The notes beneath the pieces were generated by a model. The model was given only the letters and a program-made list of their open reading frames with translations, was not told the origin of the DNA and did not search any database. A DNA stretch of 64,000 nt from Suillus spraguei (Eukaryota; Basidiomycota; Agaricomycetes; Boletales; Suillaceae), in the NCBI GenBank assembly GCA_016800925.1, contig JABCPU010000296.1, positions 1 through 64,000 of the forward strand. Direction: 5' to 3'. Shown piece after piece: positions 1 to 11,553 of this stretch. Position numbers and translations under genes: made by a program. Within the stretch, counting starts at the first letter, position 1. Each line of letters opens with the position of its first letter.

Positions 1-291
1 TGCCAAGGTCAATCAAAGACAGTTGCTTCTCATGCAACCTTGCGGACATTGACAAAGTGTCAGACGACTTTGATATCCCGTGGGAAAGACTTAAAGACAA
101 GTCTTTTTCTTATTCTAACCTGTACATCGGGATCATTTGGGACCTGGAGCATAATAATGTATATCTATCAGAAGAAAAGAAACAGAAATACCTCTTGGCA
201 ATCAATGCATGGCAACAGTGAGGCACTCATGCCCTTCTTGACATACAGCAACTCTATGGTAGGCTGTTACATACTACACTTGTTATCCCAA
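1..291 (+). pseudogene. DIRS-like retroelement, reverse transcriptase fragment
   Basis: The translated sequence carries reverse transcriptase features of basidiomycete DIRS-like retroelements: FDIPWERLKDKSFSYSNLYIG, then IIWDL, then a Lys/Glu-rich stretch (SEEKKQKYLLAINAW), with frameshifts. It continues in HTTLVIP up to base 291, where a solo LTR interrupts it. Sequence to the right of that LTR (from 1116) continues the same protein (RGGYILRPWK). It is part of one element spanning to about 4980. The left end lies outside the window. Family assignment comes from recalled similarity to fungal RT/RNase H/tyrosine-recombinase ORFs, not from a search. Confidence 0.7.
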
Positions 292-1115
292 TGTAAAGAT
301 TCAACCTAACCTGGGCTGTAGATAAACTACCTCCTAAGTTAGTATGTGAGTCTTGTGCTCCATCTAGTCTGCTTCACTTGTGAAACAAGAGCATTTGACC
401 CTAAAGGGGATGCCTGTTAGTAAAGTCTAATCCAAGTCAAACCAGTGAGTGAATGTAGCATCGTGGTCAGCGGTGAGTTGCTGGGGCTAGTGAAGATGCC
501 ACCAGAACTAGTGTTGTATATAGCGGTACTAGCATGGTTGAAACAATGCCTGTAAATGTAGCATTGAGCGAGCGATAATATCAGCAGTAGCGGAGTAAGA
601 TGTGAGTGGTGCAAAGAAACAGTAAGGAAAGCCATGGTACTTTCAGCGGTAAAGTAGCAGTGAGCGTGAAGTCCAGTCAAAAATAGGGTCAAGAATCCAG
701 CAGTAATGGTGAATGAGCAATATAGATTAATGAGTGGTAAAGAAACTTTAAAGACTATGTACTCAGAATGCTTTAGGCAAAATCAGTAGCGCTCAAGTGC
801 AGTAACTGCCATATGTAAATGTAGTGCAAGGCAGCTGTGGCACAAGCAACGTGTAATAAGACTTGCCGTGGGATCAGTGATAAATGGTTATGTGCAAACT
901 ATGCATCAAATGGAGCTATGCAGATGTGGCAAGGACATGGAAGGACATTGGTATGTGGAACGTGGTCCGGCAGTCAGTATGGTGTGCAGTAAATGTGTGA
1001 TGCCGCCGGTAATGCTAAAGGAGTAAGACAGTCTTTGGACGAGTGGAGTTTCCTGTAGATGTGAGACATGCACAAAAGATAGGGTTTTAAGGCCAGCGCT
1101 GATATGTTCATTACA
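292..1115 (+). mobile_element. Solo LTR, family A (copy 1)
   Basis: The LTR starts TGTAAAGATTCAACC and ends TTCATTACA. It is flanked by the 4-bp direct repeat CCAA (288-291 and 1116-1119). Removing the LTR and one CCAA restores the DIRS reading frame (VIPRGGY). It is 824 bp, somewhat shorter than the 965-bp copies at 14878 and 19483. No coding region is associated with it, so it is a recombination remnant of an LTR retrotransposon. Confidence 0.9.
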
Positions 1116-1301
1116 CCAAGGGGTGGGTATATCTTACGTCCCTGGAAGCGATGCTGCGCCTCACCTTTGACAATTTTCTTCTCCCATGACGACCGATCAA
1201 AAGCCTAGAGGCAGATCTTCAATGGTGGAAAACACAGCTACAGAACTCTTTCGTTGGATGAACAATTCCCAGACCACTATCCTTACATGACCCAGAAGTG
1301 T
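1116..1301 (+). pseudogene. DIRS-like retroelement, RT to RNase H segment
   Basis: This short piece of the same DIRS-like protein lies between two solo LTRs. It reads RGGYILRPWKRCCASPLTIF, then LEADLQWWKTQLQNSF, then a frameshift, then TIPRPLSLHDPE. The tryptophan pair in DLQWW and the following HDPE lead into the RNase H domain, which resumes at 2256. It was inactivated by frameshifts before or after the LTR insertions. Confidence 0.65.
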
Positions 1302-2255
1302 TGTAAAGATACAACCTAACCTGGGCTGTAGATAAACTACCTCCTAAGTTAGTATGTGAGTCTTGCGCTCTGTCTAGTCTGCTTCATTTGTGAGAACAAG
1401 AGCGTTCGACCCTAAAGGGGGATGCCTATTAGTATGGTCAAGTTCAAGTCAAACTTATGTGTGAAAGAAGCGTTGTGGTCAGCGGTAAGTTGCTGCAGTC
1501 AGCGATGATGCCGCCAGAACTAGCGTGTGTGTAGCAGTGCTACCATGGTCGAGATATAGTCAGAAACAGTTGCATTGAGCGAGCATGTCGAGCAATGATA
1601 TCAGCGGTAATGGTAAAGTTGTGAGCGGTGCGAAGAAACAGTAAAGAAGCGCGTACTTTCAGCAGTAAGTAGCGGATTGCCTGAGAAGTTCAGTCAAAAT
1701 AACAGTCAAAAGTCCAGCGGTATGCCAGTGGTAATGGAGAACGAGCGTGATAGATTAATGAGTGATAAGGAACTTTAAAAGACTACGTCTACTACTGGGT
1801 GGATCCAGAGCTAGACAATAATCCTGACCTATAGTATGTGCAATGGTGTAAAATCAGTACTGTATCGTGCGGGGTACGCAGTGCTTATATCCTAAATCAT
1901 ATGTATCTGGAATACTCTAGGCAGATCAGTAGCACTCTAGTGTAGTAACCGCCATATGTAACATAGCACAAGGCACTGCGGCACGAGGCAAATGTAATAA
2001 GACTTGCTGTGGAATCAGTAATAACAACATAAACAAACGATGCCACCAAATGGAGCTATGCGGATGCGGCAAGGACATGGGAGGACATTGGTATGTGGAA
2101 TGAGGTATGGCAGTCGGTACAGTGTGCGGTAAGCGTGGGATGCCACCGGTAATGCTAAAGGGGTAAGACGGCCATGGACAAGTGGTAACTCCTGTAGATG
2201 TGAGACGAGTGTCAAAAGATGGGGTTTTAAGCCCAGTGCCAATATGTTCGTTACA
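1302..2255 (+). mobile_element. Solo LTR, family A (copy 2)
   Basis: The LTR runs from TGTAAAGATACAACC to ATATGTTCGTTACA, 954 bp. The 4-bp flanks are GTGT (1298-1301) and GCAT (2256-2259). They differ only by the two transitions expected if an original GCGT lost its CpG on opposite strands. Joining the flanks restores the DIRS frame from HDPE into YSDTSLGFG. Confidence 0.87.
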
Positions 2256-3749
2256 GCATACTCAGATACCAGCTTGGGCTTTGGTATTGCTATCATCATT
2301 TGGAGAAGATGGTGTGCATGGAGACTCAGAAAAAGGTTGGCAGACACTCAATGGACAAAAGGACATTGGATGGGCAGAAGCGATTGGATTCAAGTTTCTT
2401 GCTCAGTACATTATCAGGATGGGAGGATCAGAGAGGCATTTTGGAGTTTAGTTTATGGAGACAATCAAGGAGTTATTGAAGGCTGGCACAATGGGTGTAG
2501 CAGGAACCCTGTGGTCAACACAGTCTTCAAAAGAATCTTTGATTTTATCTAATTCCCCAACACTTTATTCATTCCATCCAGCCTATGTCAAAAGCGAAAA
2601 CAACCAGCAGATGGACTGTCTATGGGGGTCTATGGAAGCACCAAAAGCTTACTGCCTACCCTCCTGATCCCAGTCGAACTTCGTCCCTTTATCATTGATC
2701 CCTTTGTTGCGTCCACAAGACCAGAGGACTACAATGCAGATAGGTCCTTCTCTCCACCAGTCAAGTTCACTTCTTATGATGGTTCAGATTCATCCTTAGA
2801 GATGAACCCCATAGCAACACAGACTCACTCAGTCTCATCTGTCAGGAACAACAATTCCTCCATCTACAATCCTAGATTCAGAGCCCCAATTCCTGCAGAA
2901 CAATCAACCACACCCCAACCATACAAAGCAGGACTAATACATCGTCCTCACTGTTTAGCTCAAGAGAGGTTGAGGTTTTGGTTCCCATTAAAGACGAGGA
3001 AGACATTTGGGCCTGACGGAAAGTTTTTAATCATTTCGAAAGAAGATCTAAAAGGGTGTTAATAATCATGAACCTCTCATGGGCTCTGGGTACACGGAAA
3101 TTTTATGGAGCAGGCTTGCTGGTGTTCCATGTCTTCTGTGATGAATGGAACATTCCAGAAGAGCAGTGATGTCCTGTGGGCACCCAAACACTCTTGAATT
3201 TTGTTGCAAGCTGTGCAGAATCATATTCTGGGAAAATGTTAGTGAACTATGTGTATGCTATAAGGGCATGGCATACTCTTCACAGTCAACCTTGGACAGT
3301 GCAACAGGACAAGTTAGAAGCATCCTTGGCAGGGGCAACAGAGCTCACCCCATCCACATCTAAGCATACTAAGCACAAACCGTTTACAGTGGAACTCATT
3401 CTGTAGATTCGGTCTCATCTCAATTTAGCAAACAAATCCACTAGACACTGCAGTATTCACATGTTTGACAAGCACCTTCTATGCACTCTGTCATTTAGGA
3501 GAACTCACCGTAAAAACTATCAAGACCTTCAATCCAGAAAAGAATGTTAAACGCTCAAACATAGAGTTTGATGTGGAAGACCATCATGGTTTTTGAGTGA
3601 CAAAAATCTTTTTACCTCATACCAAGGTTTCCGAAGTTGGTGAAGGCATTTACTGGGCAGAACAAGAGAATTTAGCAGATCCAAAGGCAGTGTTACTCAA
3701 TCACTTTACCATAAACAATCTGCAGCTCAATGATCACCTATTTGCATGG
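2256..3749 (+). pseudogene. DIRS-like retroelement, RNase H end and tyrosine recombinase start
   Basis: The RNase H-like part shows YSDTSLGFGIA, then YGDNQGVIEGWHNG and NPVVNTVFKRI, with two candidate catalytic aspartates (YSD, YGD). After a frameshift comes a linker (YVKSENNQ, LLPTLLIPVELRPFIID). From about 3085 the tyrosine recombinase reads LLVFHVFCDEWNIPE, FVASCAESYSGKMLVNYVYA, then LEASLAGATELTPSTSKHTK and TCLTSTFYALCHLGELTV. In-frame stops (for example after VELIL) and frameshifts show it is dead. It breaks at 3749 in FAW, where a family B LTR is inserted. The order RT, RNase H, YR is that of DIRS elements. Confidence 0.75.
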
Positions 3750-4466
3750 TGTCATATACCATCCATCTGATCTCAGATCCAATCAGATCCAATCGATCCT
3801 GCTTCCATCTGGTCCACAGATCCTATCCAGATCACCCATTCAAAAGTTCCTACTTCTCCCACTCTAACTCCCTTGTGGACATCTGCATCTACCTCCTTTC
3901 AGCAATCCTCCTGTTTCCAGTATTCTGGCTATGTATATTTCCATCCTGCTTATTGATCTGTTACTTATGTCTCATTTCTGACTCATGCATATTGATCCAC
4001 TGTGCATTTACTAAGAGACTTCCGTTATACATCGTACATAGCTCTCGGTCCTGGACTTGTTGATTATCCATGCCAGTTACTTACAGTATATAAACCACTT
4101 GTAAATCTCTGTAGAACCTTAATTCGAATATTATCTTAGATTCTGCTCATTCTGTTCCTCTGGACTTGAGTTACTTCCAACTCTAGTCATCTTCCAAGAC
4201 TTAGGATTGATTCCTATAGTCTATATCTCTGACTCTACCTCGGGTAGTCTACCTCCATTAGTTTCTAGTTGGGAACTCATTCCAAGACTAGCCTTATTCC
4301 TCGTTCCATCCCTATGTTCCAGATAACCTTCAGACATGTCATATCTGATACCTTCAGACGTATATCTTTCCTCTGAAATAAGGGGCATTACTCAGGAAAG
4401 TGGCACAGTGTATGAACTGAGGCCAAAGCTTTTCAGATCTCTTACCCTTTGAGTACGGTCTTAACA
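3750..4466 (+). mobile_element. Solo LTR, family B (copy 1)
   Basis: The LTR starts TGTCATATACC and ends GGTCTTAACA, 717 bp. It has a perfect 5-bp target duplication CATGG (3745-3749 and 4467-4471). Excision restores the recombinase frame as FAWKHC. A TATA-like TATATAAA sits at 4087-4094, suggesting the LTR promoter. Confidence 0.93.
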
Positions 4467-4471
4467 CATGG

Positions 4472-4980
4472 AAACATTGCAAAGGATCGAGGCCACTAAC
4501 TCGAAATGAATTTTGGAAAAGAGTTAGCGGCATAGTAAAAAGAACCGGACTAGGAACATCAAGGGTCACAGGTTATGCATAGGAGGAACACTAGATACTT
4601 ACTGCATGGAGTACCTTTCGATGTAGTGAAGTCTATAGGGAGACAGTCTAGTGAGGCTTTCACAGGCTATCTGTGGAAGCATGCATTAATCCTGGTGCCA
4701 TATTCCAGAGTCTCCAGCACTAGAACCATTCACCAGGTACACCATGCTTCCAGCTCATTGACTGGTGAGTTTATCACTCATTTGGCCTCAACCTTCTCCT
4801 TCTGGGCAGAATCATGTTGCGCCTGATGTGTCACAGGGCTCTTCATTTTTGGGAATCACAGCTCATCATGGACTTGCAGATTTTGAAACAATGTTTCGGA
4901 TTGCAAAACTCTTCAGGTTTGAGCCCAAAAAGCTTCATATACCTTTGTTACTTCCTGTAAAAATCAGATTGATTTGTTAG
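4472..4980 (+). pseudogene. DIRS-like retroelement, tyrosine recombinase C-terminus
   Basis: The recombinase resumes with RPLTRNEFWKRVSGIVKR, then GLGTSRVTGYA. After a frameshift comes the catalytic C-terminal part YLLHGVPFDVVKSIGRQSS, EAFTGYLWKHALILVPY. The expected His/Arg box (GHxxRIGG in relatives) is damaged at the frameshift near 4575. The last tyrosine of GYLWKHA is the likely nucleophile. Sequence to 4980 may be the element's 3' end, but I recognise nothing specific after about 4745. Confidence 0.7.
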
Positions 4981-5204
4981 TCAATGAATCTAAATTTTCA
5001 CATGATGAACGAAAGCTAGCAGCTACACATAGACTAAATCTAATGTTGATTGCAGAAATTCAAATGTGCTACAAATATTTGGGCCACTGCTGTGGCCTCT
5101 AAACAGTAAGTGCACATCAAATTACACTACTACTAGTATGGACAGCCAGACCACCATGCTCTATTTCCAAGGCTTCCACTTCTCAGAACCTTCCTGCACT
5201 CTTT

Positions 5205-5400
5205 TGGACTTGTCTGAACTCATCTGCATTCATTTATGCTTCCTTGTGCTTGTTTGGATTTGCCTGCATTTGTCTGTGCTTGCCTGCACTCATTTGGACC
5301 TGCCTGGACTTGCATGTTGCCTGCATTCATCTGTGCTTGCCTGCACTCTTTTGCACTTGCCTGCACTCATTTGGACTTGTGTCTGCTCTCACCTGTATCT
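5205..5400 (+). repeat. Degenerate minisatellite, about 20-25 bp unit
   Basis: Repeated variants of TGCCTGCACTCATTTGGACT run through this stretch (TTGCCTGCATTTGTCTG, CTTGCCTGCACTCATTTGG, CTTGCCTGCACTCTTTTGC and so on). The open frames across it are cysteine/leucine-rich only because of the repeat. Just downstream, a second direct repeat of about 35 bp (GCTGACATGCATTGGGCAT) occurs near 5454 and 5540. Confidence 0.6.
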
Positions 5401-5585
5401 CTGCACCTCTCATTCTGGCACCTTCAGTGTCGTTCACATATGTTCAAGCCACGTCAGCATTTGCTGACATGCATTGGGCATATGTGCTAAGCACTGGCAA
5501 AGGGCTCCCTCTGTCGTCCCATACTCGTCTGAGCCACATCAGCAGTTGCTGACATGCACTGGGCATCTGTGCATGCATTCGTGGT

Positions 5586-6374
5586 GCAAACAAGAGTGTT
5601 CGACCCTAAAGGGGATGGCTGTTAGTATAGTCAAGTTCGAGTCAAACCAATGTGCGAATATAGTGTCGTAGTCAGTGGTAAGTTGCCATGGTCAGTGATG
5701 ATGCCGCCGGGACTAGCATCATATGTATGGTGCTACCATGGTAGAGATAATGCTTGTGAATGTAGCGTCGAGTGGAGTGATAATGAGCGATAAAGTCAGT
5801 GGTAGTGGTAAGGTGCAAGCGGTGCAAAGAAACAGTAAAGAAGTCCGTGGTACTTTCAGTGGTAAAGTAACAGTGAGCATGAAGTTCAGTCAAAATAGGG
5901 GTCAAGGATCTAGTGGTGTGCCAGTGGTAACGGTGAACGAGCGATGTTGATTAATGAGTGGTAAGGAAACTTTAAAGACTAAGTCAGGTACAAATCAGGT
6001 GTGGGGTATGTGGTGCTTATATCCTAATCATATGTACTTGGAATGCATTAGGCAAAATAAGTAGTGCTCAAGTACAGTAACCACTGTATGTAAATGTGGC
6101 ATGAGGCAACATGTAATAAGGCTTGCTGTGGAATCAGTGATAACTAACATAAACAAAATACGCACCTAATGGAGCTATGCGGAGCAGCAAGGACATGGAA
6201 GGACATTGGTACATGGAATGTAGTGCGGCAGTCGGTACGGTGTGCAGTGAGCATGGGATGCTGCCGGCAATGCTAAAGGAGTAAGACGGCCTTTGGACTG
6301 GTGGAGATTCCTATAGATGTGAGATGTGTGCTAAGAGATAGGGTTTTGAGGCCAGTGCCAATATGTTTGTTACA
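5586..6374 (+). mobile_element. Family A LTR, 5'-truncated
   Basis: The family A sequence enters at AACAAGAGTGTTCGACCCTA and runs to ATATGTTTGTTACA. It lacks the first about 110 bp (TGTAAAGATAC... is missing), and no target duplication is visible. It abuts the hAT remnant on its right. Confidence 0.8.
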
Positions 6375-6507
6375 TCATCGTCAACCTGACTCTGGCTTAC
6401 CAAAGGAGGTGTCCATGCGAAATTTGTGTTGAGATACATTGCCAGGTCTGTGTTAATGCCACCATTGTTCTGAGTGTGCATGCTGGTGGATATGATAGGA
6501 ATAGTTG

Positions 6508-7585
6508 TTATGAAGTTTTCTGAGTGTCTTGAAAGTGCAAACTGTCAAGTTGCAATGTTTGACACCCTGGATTACACCAAGATCTGAAAATATCATTTGA
6601 CATCTGCCGCATGAGGGACAATTGAGAATAAAGTGATTGCAGGTGTTTCAATGGGTACGACTTTGCAGATATTGGAAGATTTTCCCAGCAATCCTTCCCA
6701 TTGGCTTGACCACCTGCGAATGGGCCTTTGCATTGGTAATACTGCTTTAGATTCTCGACAAGCTTGACAGCTTGATCCCCATCCCAGCACCATTGTTTTG
6801 CAATATCAAGTGTAGCATACACATCTGCTCGAACGTTCGGCTCTTCACAGCTTGAGATACTGCAAGTTTCCAGCACATTGGATGTAAGAAAAGGGCAAGA
6901 GCATGAATATCAGTATTCATGGCATGAAATTCACGATTGAATACAGCCTTGGCATGCATCCAGAAGTTGATGTCCTTGCTGTCTTCGAGTTGAAGACAAT
7001 CATTTGCCGAGCACACCAAATTAATTCAAGCATGCAATCTGCTAAGGTAGCATCCGTGATTCCAGATTTCCCATTGCATCAACAATGGGCTTGCATGTTT
7101 TGATGAATTGGCTCAGATGTGGCCAGTATAGTGGGTCGTAAAGGACAGTCTTGATCACTTCAGGTGCGACAGGTGAGAGGTTGTTTGTCTTCTTTTGGGT
7201 GTCTGGCCACACACAGATTCTGCTAGTGCACCTCTAAAATAATTGAGATATGATTAATTCAAAGAAATGATGCAAGCTTCATTGTGGACAGATGGTGGAG
7301 CATCCGGGCACTCTGTGGGGTTTGTGAGATGTAAAAGACAACAGTTATCTCGGCCTTCAATGTGTTGACCACTGCCACTGGTTGAAGTACAATAGTTGCA
7401 CTTCCAGAATTTTTGACAGGACTTATATCAACTTGTTTGAGTTCCTTGAAGTTATCAGTTAGGATTTTGGCTGGTGGGCGGCCACCTGGATGTTTTTCGG
7501 TACGCATTTTGAGACGAGTTTCAAGTGTAGCCTGAGGATGGTGCAAATGATATGGTTCAACTTGAACAAATGGTAAAAAAAACAT
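6508..7585 (-). pseudogene. hAT transposase remnant (BED finger and C-terminal dimerisation region)
   Basis: Read from high to low coordinate, an N-terminal BED-type segment (GGRPPAKILTDNFKELKQV, CNYC, then GRDNCCLLHLTNPTECPDAP) lies at about 7510-7259. After a gap come VLYDPLYWPHLSQFIKTCKP, ADCMLELIWCARQMI, FWMHAKAVFNREFHAMNTD, ALALFLHPMCWKLAVSQA, DIAKQWCWD and CKGPFAGGQANG. The end is the hAT dimerisation signature PLKHLQSLYSQL, then SIVPHAADV in another frame. Most of the catalytic RNase H region between the finger and the LYDPLYW block is missing, and several frames are used. It is a deleted, decayed hAT copy. Confidence 0.8.
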
Positions 7586-7802
7586 GGTATTATTGTTACT
7601 GTCATCTAATAAGTGGATTGATGGTAAATCTGTGTAGGAACACTGTGACGAGCTTGTCCATGCTGCCCCCTGGACGTACTACTACTAGTTGTGGCAAGTT
7701 TGCCAAGACCCCTGAGATACCGCCGGCAATTGCCAAATGGCACAACTGGCATGGCACAATGGCACAGTATTGCCAACAACACTACCTGACATCAAGACAC
7801 CA
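7586..7802. other. Sequence between hAT remnant and LTR C, nothing recognised
   Basis: No gene is recognisable. The 15-mer CATGCTGCCCCCTGG (7659-7673) recurs with one change at 8804-8818. Before the LTR insertion, the sequence at 7680-7802 appears to have continued into the Pro/Val-rich frame at 8291-8560. Confidence 0.4.
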
Positions 7803-8290
7803 TGTTACAATCATATGTGCCCCTATTCATTTTTCTACTTTCACTTTGCCTACTTGTCTTGTAACCAATCTCACATTCACACATGACTCATGCATCTCAA
7901 CACGCTTGTACTATACATGCCTTCCTTGTTAGGATACACAGTTACTTTCCCATGGTTGCTTGGTCCGTGCATTTATATCTATGTATATAAATGCGATGTA
8001 CTTGTAGTAGATTCCTTACTTTAATCTTACTGGGTTTTACCTGGATTCCTCTTCGCTAAGGACCTCCAATCCTTAGTCGTCTTGAATTGTCTCTAAGTTG
8101 AAGCACTCCTTAGCCTTAGTCTCTATTCTCGTAGAACCTCTTAGACTTGTCTTTGAGGCTGAACCCTTGATCGTACTCGGAACTCTTTCCTTGTACTTTT
8201 GCCTTGTTCTCTTTTGAACATTGTAGAACTTCCCAGCAGACTGTCTGTGTCTTCTCACTGTTGGTGGTGACACCATCCCAGTTTGTAACA
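7803..8290 (+). mobile_element. Solo LTR, family C (copy 1)
   Basis: The LTR starts TGTTACAATCATATGTGCCCC and ends CCCAGTTTGTAACA, 488 bp. It has a perfect 5-bp target duplication CACCA (7798-7802 and 8291-8295). A TATATAA box sits at 7984-7990. The TGTTA...TAACA ends resemble copia-type LTRs. Confidence 0.92.
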
Positions 8291-8805
8291 CACCAGCAGT
8301 AACTCCTGTTTCCGTGGTGCCAGCAGAACATATCATGCCCAAGACACCTGCACTTCCTATTGTTGAGCTGGTTGATGCTACATCTACATTGTCTGCACTT
8401 CCTACTGTCGAGCAGCCTCTACTTGTCACACACCCCATGCCTGTACTTCCTAGTGTCCAGCTGCCTCAAAATATTATGCAGCCTGTAGAACTCTCAGTGG
8501 GACCTTCAGAAGAACATGCTGTTACAAGAACACCTTCTTGTGCCCCTACTATCATTTTTCCTCCTATGCATCGCCATCTACTCTCATCCCAACGAGGCCT
8601 CCATCCTCGTCCTCCACTACCTCATCTGGCTTGCTATTATCACTCCCTACCTTACCTATGCTCGCCTCTGTCATCGTTGCTAACTGCACACTCTTCCAGT
8701 ACCCCTTGCGCTTGTATGCACTGTTCGCACTCCTTGCGCTCCTCACGCCTCAAACACCTCAAACACCTCTGTCGCATTTGATGCCTTCCTCTGCACTTTA
8801 ACACA
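8291..8805 (+). other. Unrecognised Pro/Val-rich coding remnant
   Basis: The open frame (about 8314-8560) reads VVPAEHIMPKTPALPIVELV and VGPSEEHAVTRTPSCAP. It joins in frame to sequence left of the LTR (DIKTPAVTPVSVV) once the LTR and one CACCA are removed. This suggests a piece of an older gene or element. No domain is recognised. After 8560 the sequence is low-complexity C/T-rich. Confidence 0.35.
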
Positions 8806-9889
8806 TGCTACCCCCTGGTTCACACAAACAACTCTTTGGCTCAAGGACTACGTCTGGTGTCGTATTTCCTTTTATCTTTTCCTTTGCATTTACCTATGAC
8901 TCGTGCGTCACCTCATTGGCCGTACCTTTTATACCTTTAGCTCCACACTTATGACTCCCTTTCACACATGCATGCATTCATTGGTTCATACGCCTCTGAC
9001 TCATCTATGAGCATGCGTCTTCCTATTCGCTATCTGACTTCATACTTAATCTAGCAATACTTATGTATTCGCACTCCACTTCAATCTTATGTATAAATAT
9101 GCGCAGATAGCCTTTGTACTTCTTTAACTTGAATCTACTTGATCTTCAACCCTGAACTTCCTTTCAATAAGCTTCAATAAGCTTATTGTCTATACTTTGA
9201 CTTCTTAGAAGCTCATCGCTTCTAAGTCTATTCGTCATCGTAGAACCTATTGCTGAGACGTGGTTGTGAGACAGCGCATTGTGCCCACCTCCAACCCGAT
9301 GCAACTAGTGCACTCCACACTAGGCAACCAATATGCACGGGCCACCGTTCTTTATAGAGTGCCCATTGTTAGGATCATACGTGCCCCTATTCATTTTCTC
9401 TTTCATCTTTATCTTGTATATTACGTAATGTGATTCCAACTCATATGCTCAATGCATCTGTACTATAGTTGCCTTCCTTCTTTGGATACGCACTTACATT
9501 CTCATGTCTCTCTTGGTCCGTGCGCACATATTGGCTTATTTAAGCATGTTGTATTACGCTTGTATACTTCACTTTAATCTTACTGGGTTTTACCTGGAAT
9601 ATCCTTCACTTAGGTCTCCAACCTAAGTCATCTGAATCATCTCTAAGTCTAAGCACTCCTTAGCCTTAGTCTTTATTCTACCAATCATCTTAGAGTCGCG
9701 ACTCTTTGATAGAACCTCTGATCCTACTCGGAACACTTCCTTGTAGTAGTACCATTCTCCTTTGAATGAAGTTGAACTTCCCAGCAGACCAGCTGTGTCT
9801 TATCACTGTCGCTGGCGACGCCATCCCAGTTCGTAATACCCATCGCAGACACCACTCAAATTCCTTAGCGCCTGGCTAGGTCACTAACA
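8806..9889 (+). mobile_element. Candidate older insertion (LTR-like) hosting LTR C copy 2
   Basis: The segment lies between two identical 11-bp repeats TAACACATGCT (near 8799 and 9886). Without the nested LTR it is about 600 bp. It contains an ATGTATAAATATGCG TATA-like box near 9090 and a pyrimidine-rich, promoter-like layout. It looks like a fourth LTR family, but the exact termini are ambiguous because the flanking repeat is longer than a normal target duplication. Confidence 0.35.
9367..9838 (+). mobile_element. Solo LTR, family C (copy 2)
   Basis: The LTR starts TGTTAGGATCATACGTGCCCC and ends CCCAGTTCGTAATA, 472 bp. It has a perfect 5-bp target duplication CCCAT (9362-9366 and 9839-9843). 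Its target differs from that of copy 1, so the two are independent insertions and not the ends of one element. Confidence 0.92.
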
Positions 9890-11553
9890 CATGCTGCCTC
9901 AAAAGGAGCTGTTGAAGGCCTGCAGGTAAACTGTCAACAACATGAGTCCCTTGTACTCAGATGATCAAAATGAGAGCACAAGGAGTCAACCCACAATGAG
10001 GTTGCCAACTCCATTGGCAGCGGGAACATTGAGAAAGAGAACTCAATGTCAAAGAAGTGGCTGAAGTTCCTTACACATGGAGCACCTGCAAAGTGAGTGA
10101 TATATCAGTACTGTACTTAATAACAACCATTAGAAAGCAATATGTTTGACTTGTCCCTGCCACTCTCCAAGCCCATTCTTGCGATACACATGCCTCGTGA
10201 TCCTTACCATTCCCACTGTTTCTATCCTTGCAAGTTTTGTTAACATCATTTTCCTCATCTCTTGTTGCAGCCATATCACTCTCACTGGGGCAATTTAAAT
10301 TGAGAGAATGTCACAATACATGTTAATTACTTAATACTAAAATATTGTGAAAAGTAAGAGGATGGTGAGGATACTTGAGAACTATCCAATGGTAGGTCTG
10401 CATCAGTTGCATGACTCATAAATGGGTGAGCTCAAGGAGTGACAGATGCAATAGTCTGTACTGGCCATACTATCCCTCATGGCTGAGTCATCACCCCCAC
10501 AAGTCATCATGACCTAAAGATTTCACTCAATTCTTACTTCCACATATAATTTACAACTTTAAACAGTGTTTCTAACATGTTCTGTTCACTGCGAGGTTGA
10601 ATGACTGATTTTCATGAAGAAATGGTGAAGTTCTTTGAAAGTCATGCTGGTGACTGCCAGCCAAATGTTGCCATGGCAGAAATCTAAATCAATACTACGA
10701 CTGGCTGTGATGACTTGTAGATAGCCGCCCAAAAGGTAAAGTAAATCATCATCCCACATATGAGTGCTTGAGCAACAGATTGGCTTTGTGCAAACAAGAT
10801 TGTAGTACAAGACCTTATTATATTCCACGCCATACAAGTCAATAATTTTTCATTCTAACATAACTGCTGAAGTGCTGACATCTTAGGTATTGCCGAGCAG
10901 ACTTAGAAATGGCAGTTGTAACAAAAGCATTACTTGATGACTTATGGGGTGATCATGTGTCACATGATGGCTAGCTGGACTGGGCAGGACTTTGTAAAAA
11001 ATTATTGATTATCATGTGATGGTTGGTTGCACTTAGTTGATTTACTTCAAGTTTATATATTTAGCCCAAGCATAACCAGTTTCCAGTACCCTGTTATCAC
11101 TCCAGAACTTTGAGAGTATGTGGGTAGTGACTACCATAGACTACATGTAGAAAATCCGGGAGCATTACTAATTCTTTTTGTGGAAAGTGAGCTGAATCCA
11201 TAGACAATTCATAGACAATTTATAGACTTACGTAGACTCAACTCGGTTCCAGTAGATTGACCAAACAACTTCAGCGGAGTTCACTGTTGCTCGGCTGTGA
11301 TCATTGCCTGGAGCTGCATCTGGCATATATATCGCAACAGCAAGGCAATGTTTTCGCCATCTGCCCCCCCCCCCCCCACCCCCCCACTATGTTGCTTGGA
11401 CCTACACCTGCTACAAGTTAGACTATTAGTAATTCAATGTGCACAATATACAGGACAAGTCCCAATATTGATCGCCGTCTCAGTATAAAATTTGTATGTT
11501 CACAGTGACTATTCTTACTAGGTTGTCTCACTGACATGGTATGACTGATATGG
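9890..11553. other. Repeat-derived stretch without a recognisable gene
   Basis: A short plus-strand coding-like piece at about 9895-10080 reads KGAVEGLQVNCQQHESLVL, then NEVANSIGSGNIEKENSMSK, and ends at a GTGAGTGATA donor-like site. A minus-strand frame at 10586-10837 reads LYGVEYNKVLYYNLVCTKPI. I recognise neither. Both look like remnants of transposon or captured genes. Confidence 0.35.
11364..11385 (+). repeat. Poly-C tract
   Basis: This is a run of 21 cytosines broken by a single A. Its length is prone to sequencing error. Confidence 0.9.

Noticed and set aside
4354..4569. Minus-strand 71-residue frame near the LTR B edge
   Set aside because: It spans the LTR end and is antisense to the tyrosine recombinase (RPLTRNEFWKRV).
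5066..5552. Overlapping Cys/Leu-rich frames that look like small secreted proteins
   Set aside because: They are three frames of a degenerate TGCCTGCACT-type minisatellite.
7803..9838. Two family C LTRs 1.1 kb apart read as the ends of one copia-like element
   Set aside because: Each has its own perfect and different 5-bp target duplication (CACCA and CCCAT), and the sequence between has no reverse transcriptase or integrase.
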